This document shows positions 50,126 through 59,799 of a stretch of DNA of 64,000 nt, one piece after another (position 1 is the stretch's first letter; every line of letters starts with the position of its first letter). Origin of the DNA: CAYQLT01 sp964418425. Lineage in GTDB: Bacteria; Bacillota; Limnochordia; Limnochordales; Geochordaceae. The translations under genes and the position numbers were made by a program. The stretch is taken from contig CAYQLT010000001.1 of NCBI GenBank assembly GCA_964418425.1, positions 1 through 64,000 of the forward strand, in the 5' to 3' direction. Under the pieces are notes generated by a model. That model saw nothing but the letters and a program-made list of their open reading frames with translations, was not told where the DNA came from and made no database searches.

Positions 50126-50910
50126 TGGGCGCCGGCCGCCGGGTCTGGGCGCGGGAGGAGACGGTGCTGCGGGGGGCTTTGCCTTTGCACGTGCAGCTGC
50201 GCCAGGCGATCCTGCGCCGGGTCGAACAGGGGGAGTGGCCTCCCGGAAGCCAGCTGCCCGGCGAGCGGGCGCTGGTGGCCATGTTTGGGGTGAGCCGCAC
50301 CACGGTCCGCCAGGCCCTGGAGCAGCTGGAAGTTGATGGGGCTCTCATCCGCCGGCACGGGCAGGGCACGTTCGTGGCTCGCCCGCCCGTGGTGGAAAAC
50401 CTGGCGGCGCTGCGGGGCTTTGCGGAGGAGCTGGTGGAGCAGGGGTTGGACCCCCAGGTGCAGGTGCTGCGGGCCGGACCCGCTCGAGCGGCGCCGGAGG
50501 CGGCGCAGGCCCTGGGGCTCTCGGCCGACGCCCCGATCGTGGAGATCAGCCGGATCGTCCGGGTCGCAGGCGAGCCCCTCTTTTCGGACGACAGCTACCT
50601 CCCCGCCTCGGTGGGCCATCTGGTGCTGGCGGCCGAGCCGTCGCGCTCCATTTACTCGGCTCTGGAGGCCGTGGGCTTTCGCATCGTGCGGGGAGAGCAG
50701 TCCATCGAGGCGAGGGTCGCCGACCGGGTGGAGGCCCGGCTTCTGGGCGTTCCAGCGGGCAGCCCGGTGCTGCTCATCCGGCGTACGGCTCAGCTGGCCG
50801 ACGGGACACCGGTGGAGTACCGGCGGGCGGTCTACCGGGCCGACCGCTACCGCTACCGCATCACCCTGGTCCGCCGACCTCCGGCCTCTGCCCCCGCCTC
50901 ACCGCCGTAA
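50122..50910 (+). CDS. GntR-family (HutC/UTRA) transcriptional regulator
   Basis: 262 residues. The N-terminal winged helix reads PLHVQLRQAILRRVEQGEWPPGSQLPGERALVAMFGVSRTTVRQALEQLE. The C-terminal UTRA effector domain (about 100-245) includes EISRIVRVAGEPLF and PVLLIRRTAQLADGTPVEY. HutC-type regulators sense small organic acids, sugars or amines. The start overlaps the DUF1634 stop (TTGATG). It probably binds the palindrome at 48769-48782. Confidence 0.9.
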   Translation: MMGAGRRVWAREETVLRGALPLHVQLRQAILRRVEQGEWPPGSQLPGERALVAMFGVSRTTVRQALEQLEVDGALIRRHGQGTFVARPPVVENLAALRGFAEELVEQGLDPQVQVLRAGPARAAPEAAQALGLSADAPIVEISRIVRVAGEPLFSDDSYLPASVGHLVLAAEPSRSIYSALEAVGFRIVRGEQSIEARVADRVEARLLGVPAGSPVLLIRRTAQLADGTPVEYRRAVYRADRYRYRITLVRRPPASAPASPP

Positions 50911-50939
50911 TTGCGCCTGCAGGCGGCGTGGTTTATACT
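50911..50939 (+). promoter_or_regulatory. Promoter of the nuo operon
   Basis: -35 TTGCGC (50911-50916, 4 of 6), 17-base spacer, -10 TATACT (50934-50939, 5 of 6), starting immediately after the gntR stop. The leader to nuoA is about 140 bases. Confidence 0.65.
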
Positions 50940-50998
50940 GTGGCGAAGAAGCGGTTGCGTCTCGCCACGTAAATGACGGGCTGCGGCCCAGGACTGGC

Positions 50999-51022
50999 GG
51001 CCCGCTACGCACGTAGCGGGCC
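50999..51022 (+). other. Perfect hairpin in the nuo leader
   Basis: A 10-base perfect stem, GGCCCGCTAC (50999-51008) with GTAGCGGGCC (51013-51022), around GCAC. It lies about 50 bases after the predicted transcription start and 60 bases before nuoA. No T-run follows, so it is unlikely to be a terminator. It may stabilise or regulate the long nuo mRNA. Confidence 0.55.
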
Positions 51023-51084
51023 ATTCGAGGGTCCCGGATAGTGCTTGGCTTCACAATAGGCGGCCGGAGGATGGGGGGCTTCCG

Positions 51085-51425
51085 GTGTACGCGTACGCCG
51101 CGGTGGCGACCTACCTGGCTGTGGTGGCCCTCGTGGTCGGGCTCATCAGCCTTTTGGCTTCCGCCTTGGGTCGCAAGCGACCTGACCCCGTCAAGCTGGA
51201 GGCCTACGAGAGCGGCTACCCCACCGCGGCGCTGGCAGGGCGCTTTCCGGTCAAGTTTTACGTGGTCGCGATGCTCTTCGTCATCTTCGACGTGGAGACC
51301 GTCGCCTTTTACCCCTGGGTGGTGCAGCTGAGGGAGCTGGGGCTGTACGGCCTTTGGGTGATGGGGATCTTCCTGGCCATCCTGGCCATCGGGGATGCCT
51401 ACGTCTGGAAGAAAGGGGGATTTGA

Positions 51426-51435
<10 letters not shown>
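51085..51435 (+). CDS. nuoA: NADH-quinone oxidoreductase subunit A
   Basis: 116 residues, three transmembrane helices. The family loop YESGYPTAALAGRFPVKFY and FVIFDVETVAFYPWV are present. It is a small membrane subunit at the quinone-site interface. GTG 51085 is taken; the ATG at 51071 is in another frame. It overlaps nuoB by 10 bases. Confidence 0.95.
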
Positions 51436-51898
<463 letters not shown>

Positions 51899-51902
<4 letters not shown>

Positions 51903-52510
51903 GTCAGGGGGCAGCGGGGGAGCCGGCGGGAGGCCTCGCCTCGGCGGCGCAGGAGCTGTCCGAGCTGCTGGGGCCCGACGTGGAGGTTCAGCCGGACTCC
52001 TTCGGGACGGCGGTTGTGAAAGTGCGTCCCACCGCGTTGCGGGAGGTGGCCCGCCACCTTCTCCGGCAGGGTTACACGATGCTGCTGGATGTGGGGGGCG
52101 TGGACTACCTGGGACGCCGGCCGGCCGCAGAACGCTTCGAAGTGGTCTACCACTTTCTGGATGTACGCCGGCACCGCCGGTTGCGCCTGCGGGTTCCCGT
52201 CCCCGAACAGGCGCCGGAGGTGCCGACGGTGAGCGATCTCTGGCCCTCGGCCAATTGGGCGGAGCGCGAGGTGTTTGACCTCTTCGGGATCCGGTTCACC
52301 GGCCATCCCGACCTGCGGCGCATTCTGATGCCCGATGATTGGGAAGGCCACCCGCTGCGAAAGGATTATCCCCTTCGGGGGCCGGCCCGCACACCTGCCT
52401 CGCCCGCCCAGCGCAGCCGCTTTTTCCCGCTGGCTCTCGACGGGCCCGACGGGCAGGCCGGCCCCGCGGGCGAGGGGCCGGGCGCGCGAGGCGGGGGGAT
52501 GCACCGGTGA
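51899..52510 (+). CDS. nuoC: NADH-quinone oxidoreductase subunit C
   Basis: 203 residues of the 30-kDa subunit family, with the signature WPSANWAEREVFDLFGIRFTGHPDLRRILMPDDWEGHPLRKDYP. It docks NuoD and NuoB. The 35-residue Pro/Gly-rich C-terminal tail is unconserved. The GTG at 51899 overlaps the nuoB stop, and its own stop overlaps nuoD (GTGA). Confidence 0.95.
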
Positions 52511-53703
52511 GCGTGGGCCGCTGGGCGGACGAGACACCGGGCGAGCGGATGACGGTCAGCGTGGGGCCGCACCATCCCAGCACCCATGGGGTGCTGCGGC
52601 TCATCCTGGAACTCGAGGGAGAGACCGTTGCCCGGGCCTCGGCGGAGATCGGCTTTTTGCACACGGGCATCGAGAAACACGCCGAGAACCTCAACTGGCA
52701 GCAGGCCATCACCGTCATCGACCGGATGGACTACCTGTCGCCTCTTTCCAACAACCTGGGATACGTCCTGGCCGTCGAGAAGCTCCTGGGGGTGGAGGTG
52801 CCGCCGAAGGCTCGGGTCGCTCGGGTGTTGCTGACCGAGCTGCAGCGCATCGCCAGCCATCTGGTGTGGCTTGGCACAGGAGCGTTGGACCTGGGTGCGC
52901 AGAGCATCTTCTTTTACGCCTTCGATCTGCGGGAGGGCATCCTCGACATCCTGGAAGAGGCCTCGGGTGCCCGGATGAACCCCAGCTACTTCCGAATCGG
53001 CGGGCTGGCCCGGGACCTGCCGGCAGGCTTCGACCGGATGGTGGACGCCTGGCTTCGACGTTTCCCGGCCCGCATGGCCGAGTTGCGGGCCATCCTGGAT
53101 GAGAACCCCATCTGGCTGGCCCGCATCCGGCGGGTGGGCGCCATCGGCCCCGAGCAGGCCCTGGCGTGGGGCCTGACGGGCCCCAACCTGCGGGCGAGCG
53201 GGGTGGCCTACGACGTGCGCAAGGCGTTCCCGTACTGCGGGTATGAGGCGTATGCGTTCGACGTCCCGGTGGGCGAGCACGGGGACGTGTACGACCGCTA
53301 CATGGTTCGCATGGCGGAGATGGAGCAAAGCGCCCGCATCGCGCGCCAGGCTCTGGATGGCCTGCCCGACGGGCCGTGGCAGGTGAACGACCGCAAGCTG
53401 GTGCTGCCGCCCAAGCAGGAGCTACGCCACAGCATGGAGTCCCTGATCCACCATTTCAAGCTGGTCTCCTACGGGTTTGACGTCCCGGCGGGAGAGGTGT
53501 ACCAGGCGGTGGAGAGCCCCCGGGGGGAGATCGGGTTTTACGTGGTATCCGACGGCGGCAACCGGCCGCTTAGGGTTCGGGTGCGGCCGCCGTCCTTCTA
53601 TAACACCCAGGCGCTGCCCCGGATCATCGAGGGCGCGACGGTGGCCGACATGGTGGCCATCATCGCCAGCATCGACCCGGTCTTCGGAGAGGTGGACCGC
53701 TAG
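52507..53703 (+). CDS. nuoD: NADH-quinone oxidoreductase subunit D
   Basis: 398 residues of the 49-kDa subunit, forming the quinone pocket. Present are GPHHPSTHGVLRLILELEGE, the quinone-site histidine in that segment, FLHTGIEKHAEN, and the C-terminal GEIGFYVVSDGGNRPLRVRVRPPSF. It is related to hydrogenase large subunits but lacks their nickel-binding cysteines. The GTG start at 52507 overlaps nuoC. Confidence 0.97.
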   Translation: MSVGRWADETPGERMTVSVGPHHPSTHGVLRLILELEGETVARASAEIGFLHTGIEKHAENLNWQQAITVIDRMDYLSPLSNNLGYVLAVEKLLGVEVPPKARVARVLLTELQRIASHLVWLGTGALDLGAQSIFFYAFDLREGILDILEEASGARMNPSYFRIGGLARDLPAGFDRMVDAWLRRFPARMAELRAILDENPIWLARIRRVGAIGPEQALAWGLTGPNLRASGVAYDVRKAFPYCGYEAYAFDVPVGEHGDVYDRYMVRMAEMEQSARIARQALDGLPDGPWQVNDRKLVLPPKQELRHSMESLIHHFKLVSYGFDVPAGEVYQAVESPRGEIGFYVVSDGGNRPLRVRVRPPSFYNTQALPRIIEGATVADMVAIIASIDPVFGEVDR

Positions 53704-54255
53704 GTGGCCGCGCCGTGGCTGGCCCGACGGGAGGCGGTGGAGGCCATCCTCGCCCAATACCCGCACAAGCGATCGGCGGTCATGCCGCTTCTGCGCCTGG
53801 CCCAGGAGAGCCGGGGTTACCTGGAGGCGGAGGACCTGCAGGCCGTCGGGGAACTGGTTGGGCTCACCGTGGCCGAGGTGGAGTCGGTCGCCTCCTTTTA
53901 CTCGCTGTTTTACCGGCAGCCGGTGGGGCGCTATGTGCTCACCGTCTGTGGCAACCTCTCGTGCGCCCTGGGGGGGGCGCGCCGGCTGGCTGACCACCTG
54001 TGCCGGCGCCTGGGCGTGCGGTTCGGGCAGACCACCGCCGACGGGCTGTTTACCCTGCATCTGACGCCGGAGTGCCTGGCGGGTTGCGATCAGGCCCCGG
54101 TGGTGCAGGTCAACGGCTATTACCTGCACCGGGTCACGCCGCAGCGGGCCGACCGGGTGCTGGAGGCGCTGCGCCAGGGAGTGCCCGTTCCGGAGCTGGC
54201 CGACCGGGCCGATCTGCCCCATGCCGAATCGGCGGCGCGGACGGAGGGGGACTGA
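53704..54255 (+). CDS. nuoE: NADH-quinone oxidoreductase subunit E
   Basis: 183 residues of the 24-kDa subunit. A thioredoxin-like domain holds the N1a [2Fe-2S] cluster, with cysteines in VCGNLSCAL and CLAGCDQAP. The GTG start directly follows the nuoD stop with no spacer. A 25-residue polar tail follows the conserved domain. Confidence 0.95.
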   Translation: MAAPWLARREAVEAILAQYPHKRSAVMPLLRLAQESRGYLEAEDLQAVGELVGLTVAEVESVASFYSLFYRQPVGRYVLTVCGNLSCALGGARRLADHLCRRLGVRFGQTTADGLFTLHLTPECLAGCDQAPVVQVNGYYLHRVTPQRADRVLEALRQGVPVPELADRADLPHAESAARTEGD

Positions 54256-54260
54256 GGCCC

Positions 54261-55544
54261 GTGGGTTCGGGCTTCCAGCGGGTGCTGACGGCCGGCATCG
54301 GGCGCAAGGCCCTTGAGGAGATCGAGGTGTACGAGGCGGAAGGGGGCTACCAGGCGCTTCGCCAGGCCCTGCGCCAGATGAGCCCGCAGGAGGTGACCCG
54401 GGTCGTCACGGACTCGGGCCTGCGGGGGCGGGGAGGAGCCGGTTTCCCGACAGGCCGCAAGTGGGGGTTTTTGCCCCAGGACGGCAGGCCCCGCTACCTG
54501 GTTTGCAACGCCGACGAAAGCGAGCCGGGCACCTTCAAGGACCGGTTGCTCATCGAGCGCCACCCGCACCTGGTGATCGAGGGAACCCTGCTGGCCGCCT
54601 ACGCCATCGGGGCGGAGAAGGCGTTTATCTACCTTCGAGGGGAGTTTCAGCAGGGATACGAGGTGCTGGCGCGGGCGGTCGAGCAGGCCCGCCGGCGGGG
54701 GTATGTGGGGCGCCGGGTGCTGGGCAGCGAGATGGACCTGGAACTGGTCATCCACCGGGGCGCGGGCGCTTACATCTGCGGCGAGGAGACCGGCCTTTTG
54801 AGCTCCCTGGAGGGGCGCCGGGGCGAGCCCCGGGTGAAGCCTCCGTTTCCGGCCACGGCAGGGCTGTACGGCATGCCGACCGTGGTCAACAACGTGGAGA
54901 CGCTGGCGTGCATCCCCTTCATCGTCAGCCGGGGGGCGGCCTGGTTTCGCAGCATGGGGACGGAGAAGAGCCCCGGCCCCAAGATCTTCAGCGTCAGCGG
55001 TCGGGTCCGCCGGCCGGGCAACTACGAGCTTCCGATGGGTGTGCCCCTGCGGGAGCTGATCTACGAGTGGGCCGGTGGGCCCTTTCCCGGTCGGCGTATC
55101 AAGGCCGTGGCGCCCGGCGGGGGCTCCTCGCCGGTTCTGACCGAGGCCCATCTGGACGTCCCGATGGACTTCGAGTCGGTGGCGCAGGCGGGTTCCATGC
55201 TGGGCTCCGCGGGCGTCATCGTGCTGGACGACCGGGACTGCATGGTGGAGGCGGCGGCCACCCTGGTGGAGTTTTACGCCCACGAGTCGTGCGGGCAGTG
55301 CACGCCGTGCCGGGAGGGGCTGCACTGGATGGCCCGCATCCTGCGCCGCATCGAGCAGGGCGGTGGCCGCTGGGAAGACCTCGATCTTTTGCAGGAGATG
55401 GCCGGGAATATCGCGGGTCGCACCATCTGCCCGCTGGCCGACGCGGGCGTCGGGTTCGCGCGGTCCAGCGTGCAGCATTTCCTCGACGAATACCGGGCGC
55501 ACGTCGCGCTGGGCCGCTGCGCCCTGGAGGCGAAGAGCGCATGA
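54261..55544 (+). CDS. nuoF: NADH-quinone oxidoreductase subunit F
   Basis: 427 residues of the 51-kDa subunit, which binds FMN and NADH. Glycine-rich LRGRGGAGFPTGRKWGF and CNADESEPGTFKDR for nucleotide binding, GAGAYICGEETGLLSSLEG, and N3 cluster cysteines in ESCGQCTPCREG plus a C-terminal TICPLAD. The GTG at 54261 is ten bases after GGAGGGGG. The stop overlaps nuoG (ATGA). Confidence 0.97.
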   Translation: MGSGFQRVLTAGIGRKALEEIEVYEAEGGYQALRQALRQMSPQEVTRVVTDSGLRGRGGAGFPTGRKWGFLPQDGRPRYLVCNADESEPGTFKDRLLIERHPHLVIEGTLLAAYAIGAEKAFIYLRGEFQQGYEVLARAVEQARRRGYVGRRVLGSEMDLELVIHRGAGAYICGEETGLLSSLEGRRGEPRVKPPFPATAGLYGMPTVVNNVETLACIPFIVSRGAAWFRSMGTEKSPGPKIFSVSGRVRRPGNYELPMGVPLRELIYEWAGGPFPGRRIKAVAPGGGSSPVLTEAHLDVPMDFESVAQAGSMLGSAGVIVLDDRDCMVEAAATLVEFYAHESCGQCTPCREGLHWMARILRRIEQGGGRWEDLDLLQEMAGNIAGRTICPLADAGVGFARSSVQHFLDEYRAHVALGRCALEAKSA

Positions 55545-58045
55545 CGGCACGCCAGGCCGCCGAACCGGTGACCGTCTCCGTCGACGGCCATACGGTTCAG
55601 GTGCCGCCGGGAACCCTCGTGGTGGAAGCCGCCCGGCGGGCGGGGGTTCACATCCCCGTCTTCTGCTATCACCCCCGCCTCAAGCCGGCAGGGGTATGCC
55701 GGATGTGCCTGGTGAAGGTGGAGGGCCAGCCCAAGCTGGTGACCGCCTGCACCACCCCGGTGGCGCCGGGGATGCAGGTTCAGACCCGCGACCCCCTGGT
55801 CCAGCAGGCGCAGCGCAGCGTGGTGGAGTTCCTGCTGCTCAATCACCCCCTGGATTGCCCAGTGTGCGACAAGGGTGGGGAGTGCGACCTGCAGGATCTG
55901 ACCCTGCGATACGGGCCGGGGATGAGCCGCCTGGTGGACCCGAAGGTGCGCCGTCCCAAGGCCGTGCAGCTGGGGCCGTTCATCGTGCTGGACCGGGAGC
56001 GTTGCATCCTGTGCCGGCGCTGCGTGCGCTTCGACGACGAGGTGGCGCAGGAAGGCCAGCTGGTGATCGAGCAGCGGGCCATCGCCTGCGAGGTGACCAC
56101 CGCCGGCGGGCAGCCTTATGACCACCTGTTCACCGGCAACACCATCGAGCTGTGTCCGGTCGGGGCGCTGACGTCGGCTTTGTACCGGTTCCGGGCCCGT
56201 CCGTGGGATCTCAGCTCCGTGGCTTCCCGTTGCAGCCTCTGCTCGGTGCACTGCCCCGTGCGGATGGATTTCCGGCTGGGGCAGCTGGTGCGGGTGGTTT
56301 CGCCCGGGGCGGAAGGCCTGTTGCCCTTTGGGGCACCGGGTCTCATGGAGGCGTACCACACGCCCGCCGAGGAGGTACCGGGCGGCCGGGGCATGGGGTG
56401 GCTGTGCGACCGGGGCCGGTTCAACTACCGCTACGTCCACTCTCCCCAGCGCCTCTCCCGGCCTCTGCGGGGCCGAGGCGATGGCAAGGAGGCGGTGGAG
56501 TGGGAGCCGGCCCTGGAGGAGATCGTGCGGGCCATCGCGGCCGCAGTGCGCGAGGATGGGCCCGCGTCCGTCGCCATCGTGGGTGGAGGCCGGCTGATGG
56601 CCGAGGAGGCGTTTTTGCTGCGGGAACTTGCCGACCGCATCGGCACGCCCCACCGGGACCACCGGGTGGGGGGCCAGGCCCTGGCCTCCCTGGCCACGCC
56701 GGGTGGGGTGAGCGGCCGGCGGGAAGACCTGCAGGAGGCTCAAACCGTGCTCCTGGTGGGCACCCCGCCGCTGGAGCTTGCTCCCGTGCTGGACCTGGAG
56801 ATCCGGGCCGCTGTGGCCCGCGGGGCTCGGCTGGTGGCTGTGGGGCTTCGGCGACCGACCTACCGGGGCATCGTGCGTCATCACCCGGCCTGGGGTGCGC
56901 AGGTCGCGCCCACCCTGCGGGCCCTGGCCCCCGCGCTGCAGGAGGGCGATGGCCGGGTGGCGGTGGTGTGGGACGCGGATGGAGCGTGGGACGGCCGAGC
57001 TCGGGAGGTGGGGGAGGCGCTGCTGGAGCTGGTGGCGGGCCTGGAGGCGGCGGGTCGGCCCGTCAGCATCCTGATCCCCGGCGCACAACCCCAGTCCCGG
57101 GCGGCCGAGGCGGCCGGGCTGTTGCCGGGGCCGGGAGGGTTTGACACCCGGCGGATCCTGCAGGCGGCCTCCGAGGGTCGCCTGCGGGTGCTCTACCTGG
57201 TGGGCGCCAACCTGCTGGCCACCTTCCCCGATGCCCGGCTGGTGGAGCGGGCGCTGGATCGTACCCCTCTGGTGGTGGTGCAGGATCTGTTCCTGACGGC
57301 CACCGCTCGCCGGGCGGACTGGGTACTGCCCGTGCTGCCGGCTCCCATGCGGGCCGGGACGCTGGTGGACCTGGACGGCGCGGTGGAGTTCGTGGAGGCC
57401 GCCATGCCTTCGGACGGCGCGGCCCCCGGCGATCTGGCCGTGCTCGCGCGGCTTTTGGACGGGGTCTCCCGTTGGTTGGACCGCCGCGACGGGATGGACG
57501 GGTGGTCAGCGGCCGGCGAAAGGGAGCTTGTGAGCCGCGTGCAGGAAAGATGGCCGACCCTGCAAGCAGCCATGGGAGCCCGGCTGCCGGCCCTCACCCC
57601 CGAGCAAGCCCGAACCATCTGGGCTTGCCCGGCCGCTGCCCTCGGGCCGGCTGGCAGCGTGGAGCCCGTGCCTGCGGCCCGTTCAGACGGGAGGCCTGGT
57701 GGCGGAGCGTCACAAGGGCTGAGGGTCGTCCGGGTGGAGCGGGCGCTGGAGGGCGGTGGCACCCTGGCCTTCGACCCGTGGCTGTCCCCCTTGCGGCCGG
57801 GTCCGTGCGTGCTCGTCAACCGTGAGGATGCCCGGGCCCTGGGCGTGAGGGAGGGCGAAGCGGTGGAGGTGCGCACGGCGTACGGCATCGCGGTCGTACC
57901 CGCGAAGGTGGACCCCGGCCTCCCCCCGGGCTGGTTGGCCGTGGCGGGTGCCTCGGAGCCCGCCTGCGCCGGGCGGCTGGTGACGTGGAACGATCCGTAT
58001 CCGGCCGCGGAGATCCGGGTGGCCGCACGGGAGGTGGCCCGCTGA
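55541..58045 (+). CDS. nuoG: NADH-quinone oxidoreductase subunit G
   Basis: 834 residues. The N-terminal [2Fe-2S] domain has C...CRMC...C. The His/Cys cluster is in HPLDCPVCDKGGECDLQD and a [4Fe-4S] cluster is in CILCRRC...CPVGAL. A further CSLCSVHC with a later cysteine in WLCDRGRF fits the C-x2-C-x3-C-xn-C pattern of the extra N7 cluster found in only some bacteria. A molybdopterin-oxidoreductase-like domain follows, without catalytic cofactor function in this family. ATG 55541 overlaps nuoF. Confidence 0.95.
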   Translation: MTARQAAEPVTVSVDGHTVQVPPGTLVVEAARRAGVHIPVFCYHPRLKPAGVCRMCLVKVEGQPKLVTACTTPVAPGMQVQTRDPLVQQAQRSVVEFLLLNHPLDCPVCDKGGECDLQDLTLRYGPGMSRLVDPKVRRPKAVQLGPFIVLDRERCILCRRCVRFDDEVAQEGQLVIEQRAIACEVTTAGGQPYDHLFTGNTIELCPVGALTSALYRFRARPWDLSSVASRCSLCSVHCPVRMDFRLGQLVRVVSPGAEGLLPFGAPGLMEAYHTPAEEVPGGRGMGWLCDRGRFNYRYVHSPQRLSRPLRGRGDGKEAVEWEPALEEIVRAIAAAVREDGPASVAIVGGGRLMAEEAFLLRELADRIGTPHRDHRVGGQALASLATPGGVSGRREDLQEAQTVLLVGTPPLELAPVLDLEIRAAVARGARLVAVGLRRPTYRGIVRHHPAWGAQVAPTLRALAPALQEGDGRVAVVWDADGAWDGRAREVGEALLELVAGLEAAGRPVSILIPGAQPQSRAAEAAGLLPGPGGFDTRRILQAASEGRLRVLYLVGANLLATFPDARLVERALDRTPLVVVQDLFLTATARRADWVLPVLPAPMRAGTLVDLDGAVEFVEAAMPSDGAAPGDLAVLARLLDGVSRWLDRRDGMDGWSAAGERELVSRVQERWPTLQAAMGARLPALTPEQARTIWACPAAALGPAGSVEPVPAARSDGRPGGGASQGLRVVRVERALEGGGTLAFDPWLSPLRPGPCVLVNREDARALGVREGEAVEVRTAYGIAVVPAKVDPGLPPGWLAVAGASEPACAGRLVTWNDPYPAAEIRVAAREVAR

Positions 58046-58046
58046 C

Positions 58047-59191
58047 GTGCAGGCAGGCTGGGTGGTGGGCGTGGCGCTTCGCTCGGCCCTGCTGGTGGCG
58101 CTTCTTCTGGGAGCCTTTGCGTATCTGATGCTGTTTGAGCGCAAACTCCTGGGCTACTTCCACCGCCGAGTCGGCCCCAACCGGGTGGGGCCGTGGGGTC
58201 TTTTGCAGCCGGTGGCCGACGGCGTCAAGGCCCTGCTCAAGGAGGACGTGGTGCCGGCGGGCGCAGACCGGCTGGTCTTTTACGGCGCGCCCGCCCTCAG
58301 CCTGTTCACCGCCCTGGCGGCGTACGCGGTGATCCCGGTGGGCCCTCCGGTGTCGGTGGGGCCCTGGGTCATCCCGTTGAGCATCGCCGACCCCGAGGCG
58401 GGCATCCTGGTGCTTCTGGCGTTCACCTCCCTGGGCGTGTACGGGATCAGCCTGGGAGGTTGGGCGTCGCAGAGCAAGTACGCGCTGTTGGGGAGCCTGC
58501 GCTCCTCGGCCCAGCTCATCAGCTACGAGATCGCCATGGCCATGAACCTCCTGGCCGTGCTGGTGCTGGCGGGCTCGGTACGCCTCGCGGACATCGTGGC
58601 GGCGCAGAACCCCTACCCGTTCGCGCTGGTGCAACCCCTGGGCTTCCTTCTTTACCTGGTCAGCGCCACGGCGGAGGTGAACCGGATCCCCTTCGACCTT
58701 CCGGAGGCGGAGACCGAGCTGGTGGCAGGCTACCACACCGAGTACAGCGGGATGCGCATGGCCATGTTCGTNNNNNNNNNNNNNNNNNNNNNNNNNNNNN
58801 NNNNNNNNNNNNNNNNNNNNNNNNNNNNNNNNNNNNNNNNNNNNNNNNNNNNNNNNNNNNNNNNNNNNNNNAGCTGGTGGCAGGCTACCACACCGAGTAC
58901 AGCGGGATGCGCATGGCCATGTTCGTGATGGCCGAGTACATCAACCTCATCACCCAGGCGAGCCTGGTGACCCTTTTGTACCTGGGCGGATGGTACGGCC
59001 CGCCCCTGTTGCCCGGGCCCGCCTGGTTTGTGCTGAAGGTGGCTTTCGTGCTGTTCGTGTTCATCTGGATGCGAGCCAGCCTGCCTCGCCTTCGCTACGA
59101 CCAGCTGATGGCTCTGGGCTGGAAGGTTCTTTTGCCGCTGTCGGTGGCCAACCTGGCGGTCTATGCGGCCTGGGTGGCGGTGCGGGGATGA
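58047..59191 (+). CDS. nuoH: NADH-quinone oxidoreductase subunit H (interrupted by an assembly gap)
   Basis: Membrane subunit linking the quinone pocket to the proton-pumping arm. Conserved FERKLLGYFHRRVGPNRVGPWGLLQPVADGVKALLKED and EVNRIPFDLPEAETELVAGYHTEYSGMRMAMF. 100 Ns interrupt the gene at 58772-58871. The 55 bases before and after the gap are identical and in the same codon phase. Removing the Ns and one copy (155 bases) leaves 990 bases, a continuous 329-residue product of normal length. The gene is therefore intact in the organism. GTG start at 58047, one base after the nuoG stop. Confidence 0.95.
58717..58926 (+). repeat. 55-base duplicated contig end (artefact)
   Basis: Bases 58717-58771 and 58872-58926 are identical. 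They encode the same nuoH segment (LVAGYHTEYSGMRMAMF) in the same phase. This is the unmerged overlap of two contigs, not a biological repeat. Confidence 0.93.
58772..58871. other. Assembly gap (100 N) with overlapping contig ends
   Basis: Exactly 100 Ns, the conventional placeholder for unknown gap size. Because both flanks carry the same 55 bases, the contigs overlap and the gap has no real length. Confidence 0.95.
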
Positions 59192-59250
59192 GGCCCCGGG
59201 TTCCGAAGGCCGCCCGGGAAGCCCGGCGCATGCAGAGGAGGAGTTCGTCC

Positions 59251-59799
59251 ATGTCTTTGGTCGGGGGCATTGCGCGAGGGATGCGTACCACCTTGCGCAT
59301 CCTGATGGATCGCAAGCAGACGGTTCCCTACCCCGAGGTGCGCCGCCAGCGCAGCGAACGTTTCCGGGGGCGCCACGAGCTTCGCCGCTATGAAAACGGC
59401 CTGGAGATGTGCGTGGGCTGCGAACTGTGCCAGGTGGCCTGCCCGGCCAACGCCATCACGGTCATCGCCGCCGAAAACGATCCCGAGCAGCCCCACTCAC
59501 CGGGCGAGCGGTACGCGTACCGCTACGAGATCGATATGCTGCGATGCATCTTCTGCGGGCTTTGCGAGGAGGCATGCCCGACCGAGGCGCTGCACCTGAC
59601 CCGGGAGTTTGAGATGGCCGCCTTCTCCAGGGACCGGCTGGTGTACGGACGCACGATCCTGGTCTCCCCGGAGCGCAGCCCATGGACGGTCCCGCAAGAC
59701 GTCTACCCGGCTTTTGCCGGCCGCACGCCCGTGGGGGCCAAAGTCGTCGAGAGCGAACAGCACCAACAACCGGAGCCTGCGCGGGCGGTGGCCTCGTGA
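59251..59799 (+). CDS. nuoI: NADH-quinone oxidoreductase subunit I
   Basis: 182-residue ferredoxin-type subunit with two [4Fe-4S] motifs, CVGCELCQVACP and CIFCGLCEEACP (clusters N6a/N6b). ATG 59251 is preferred because AGAGGAGGAG lies seven bases upstream and the product then begins MSLVGGIARGMRTTLRILM, as in homologues. ATG 59188 overlaps the nuoH stop and would add 21 residues. The stop overlaps nuoJ (GTGA). Confidence 0.95.
   Translation: MSLVGGIARGMRTTLRILMDRKQTVPYPEVRRQRSERFRGRHELRRYENGLEMCVGCELCQVACPANAITVIAAENDPEQPHSPGERYAYRYEIDMLRCIFCGLCEEACPTEALHLTREFEMAAFSRDRLVYGRTILVSPERSPWTVPQDVYPAFAGRTPVGAKVVESEQHQQPEPARAVAS

Noticed and set aside
58717..58926. A biological tandem repeat or duplication inside nuoH
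   Set aside because: The copies are identical, flank exactly 100 Ns and keep codon phase. Unmerged contig ends explain this better.
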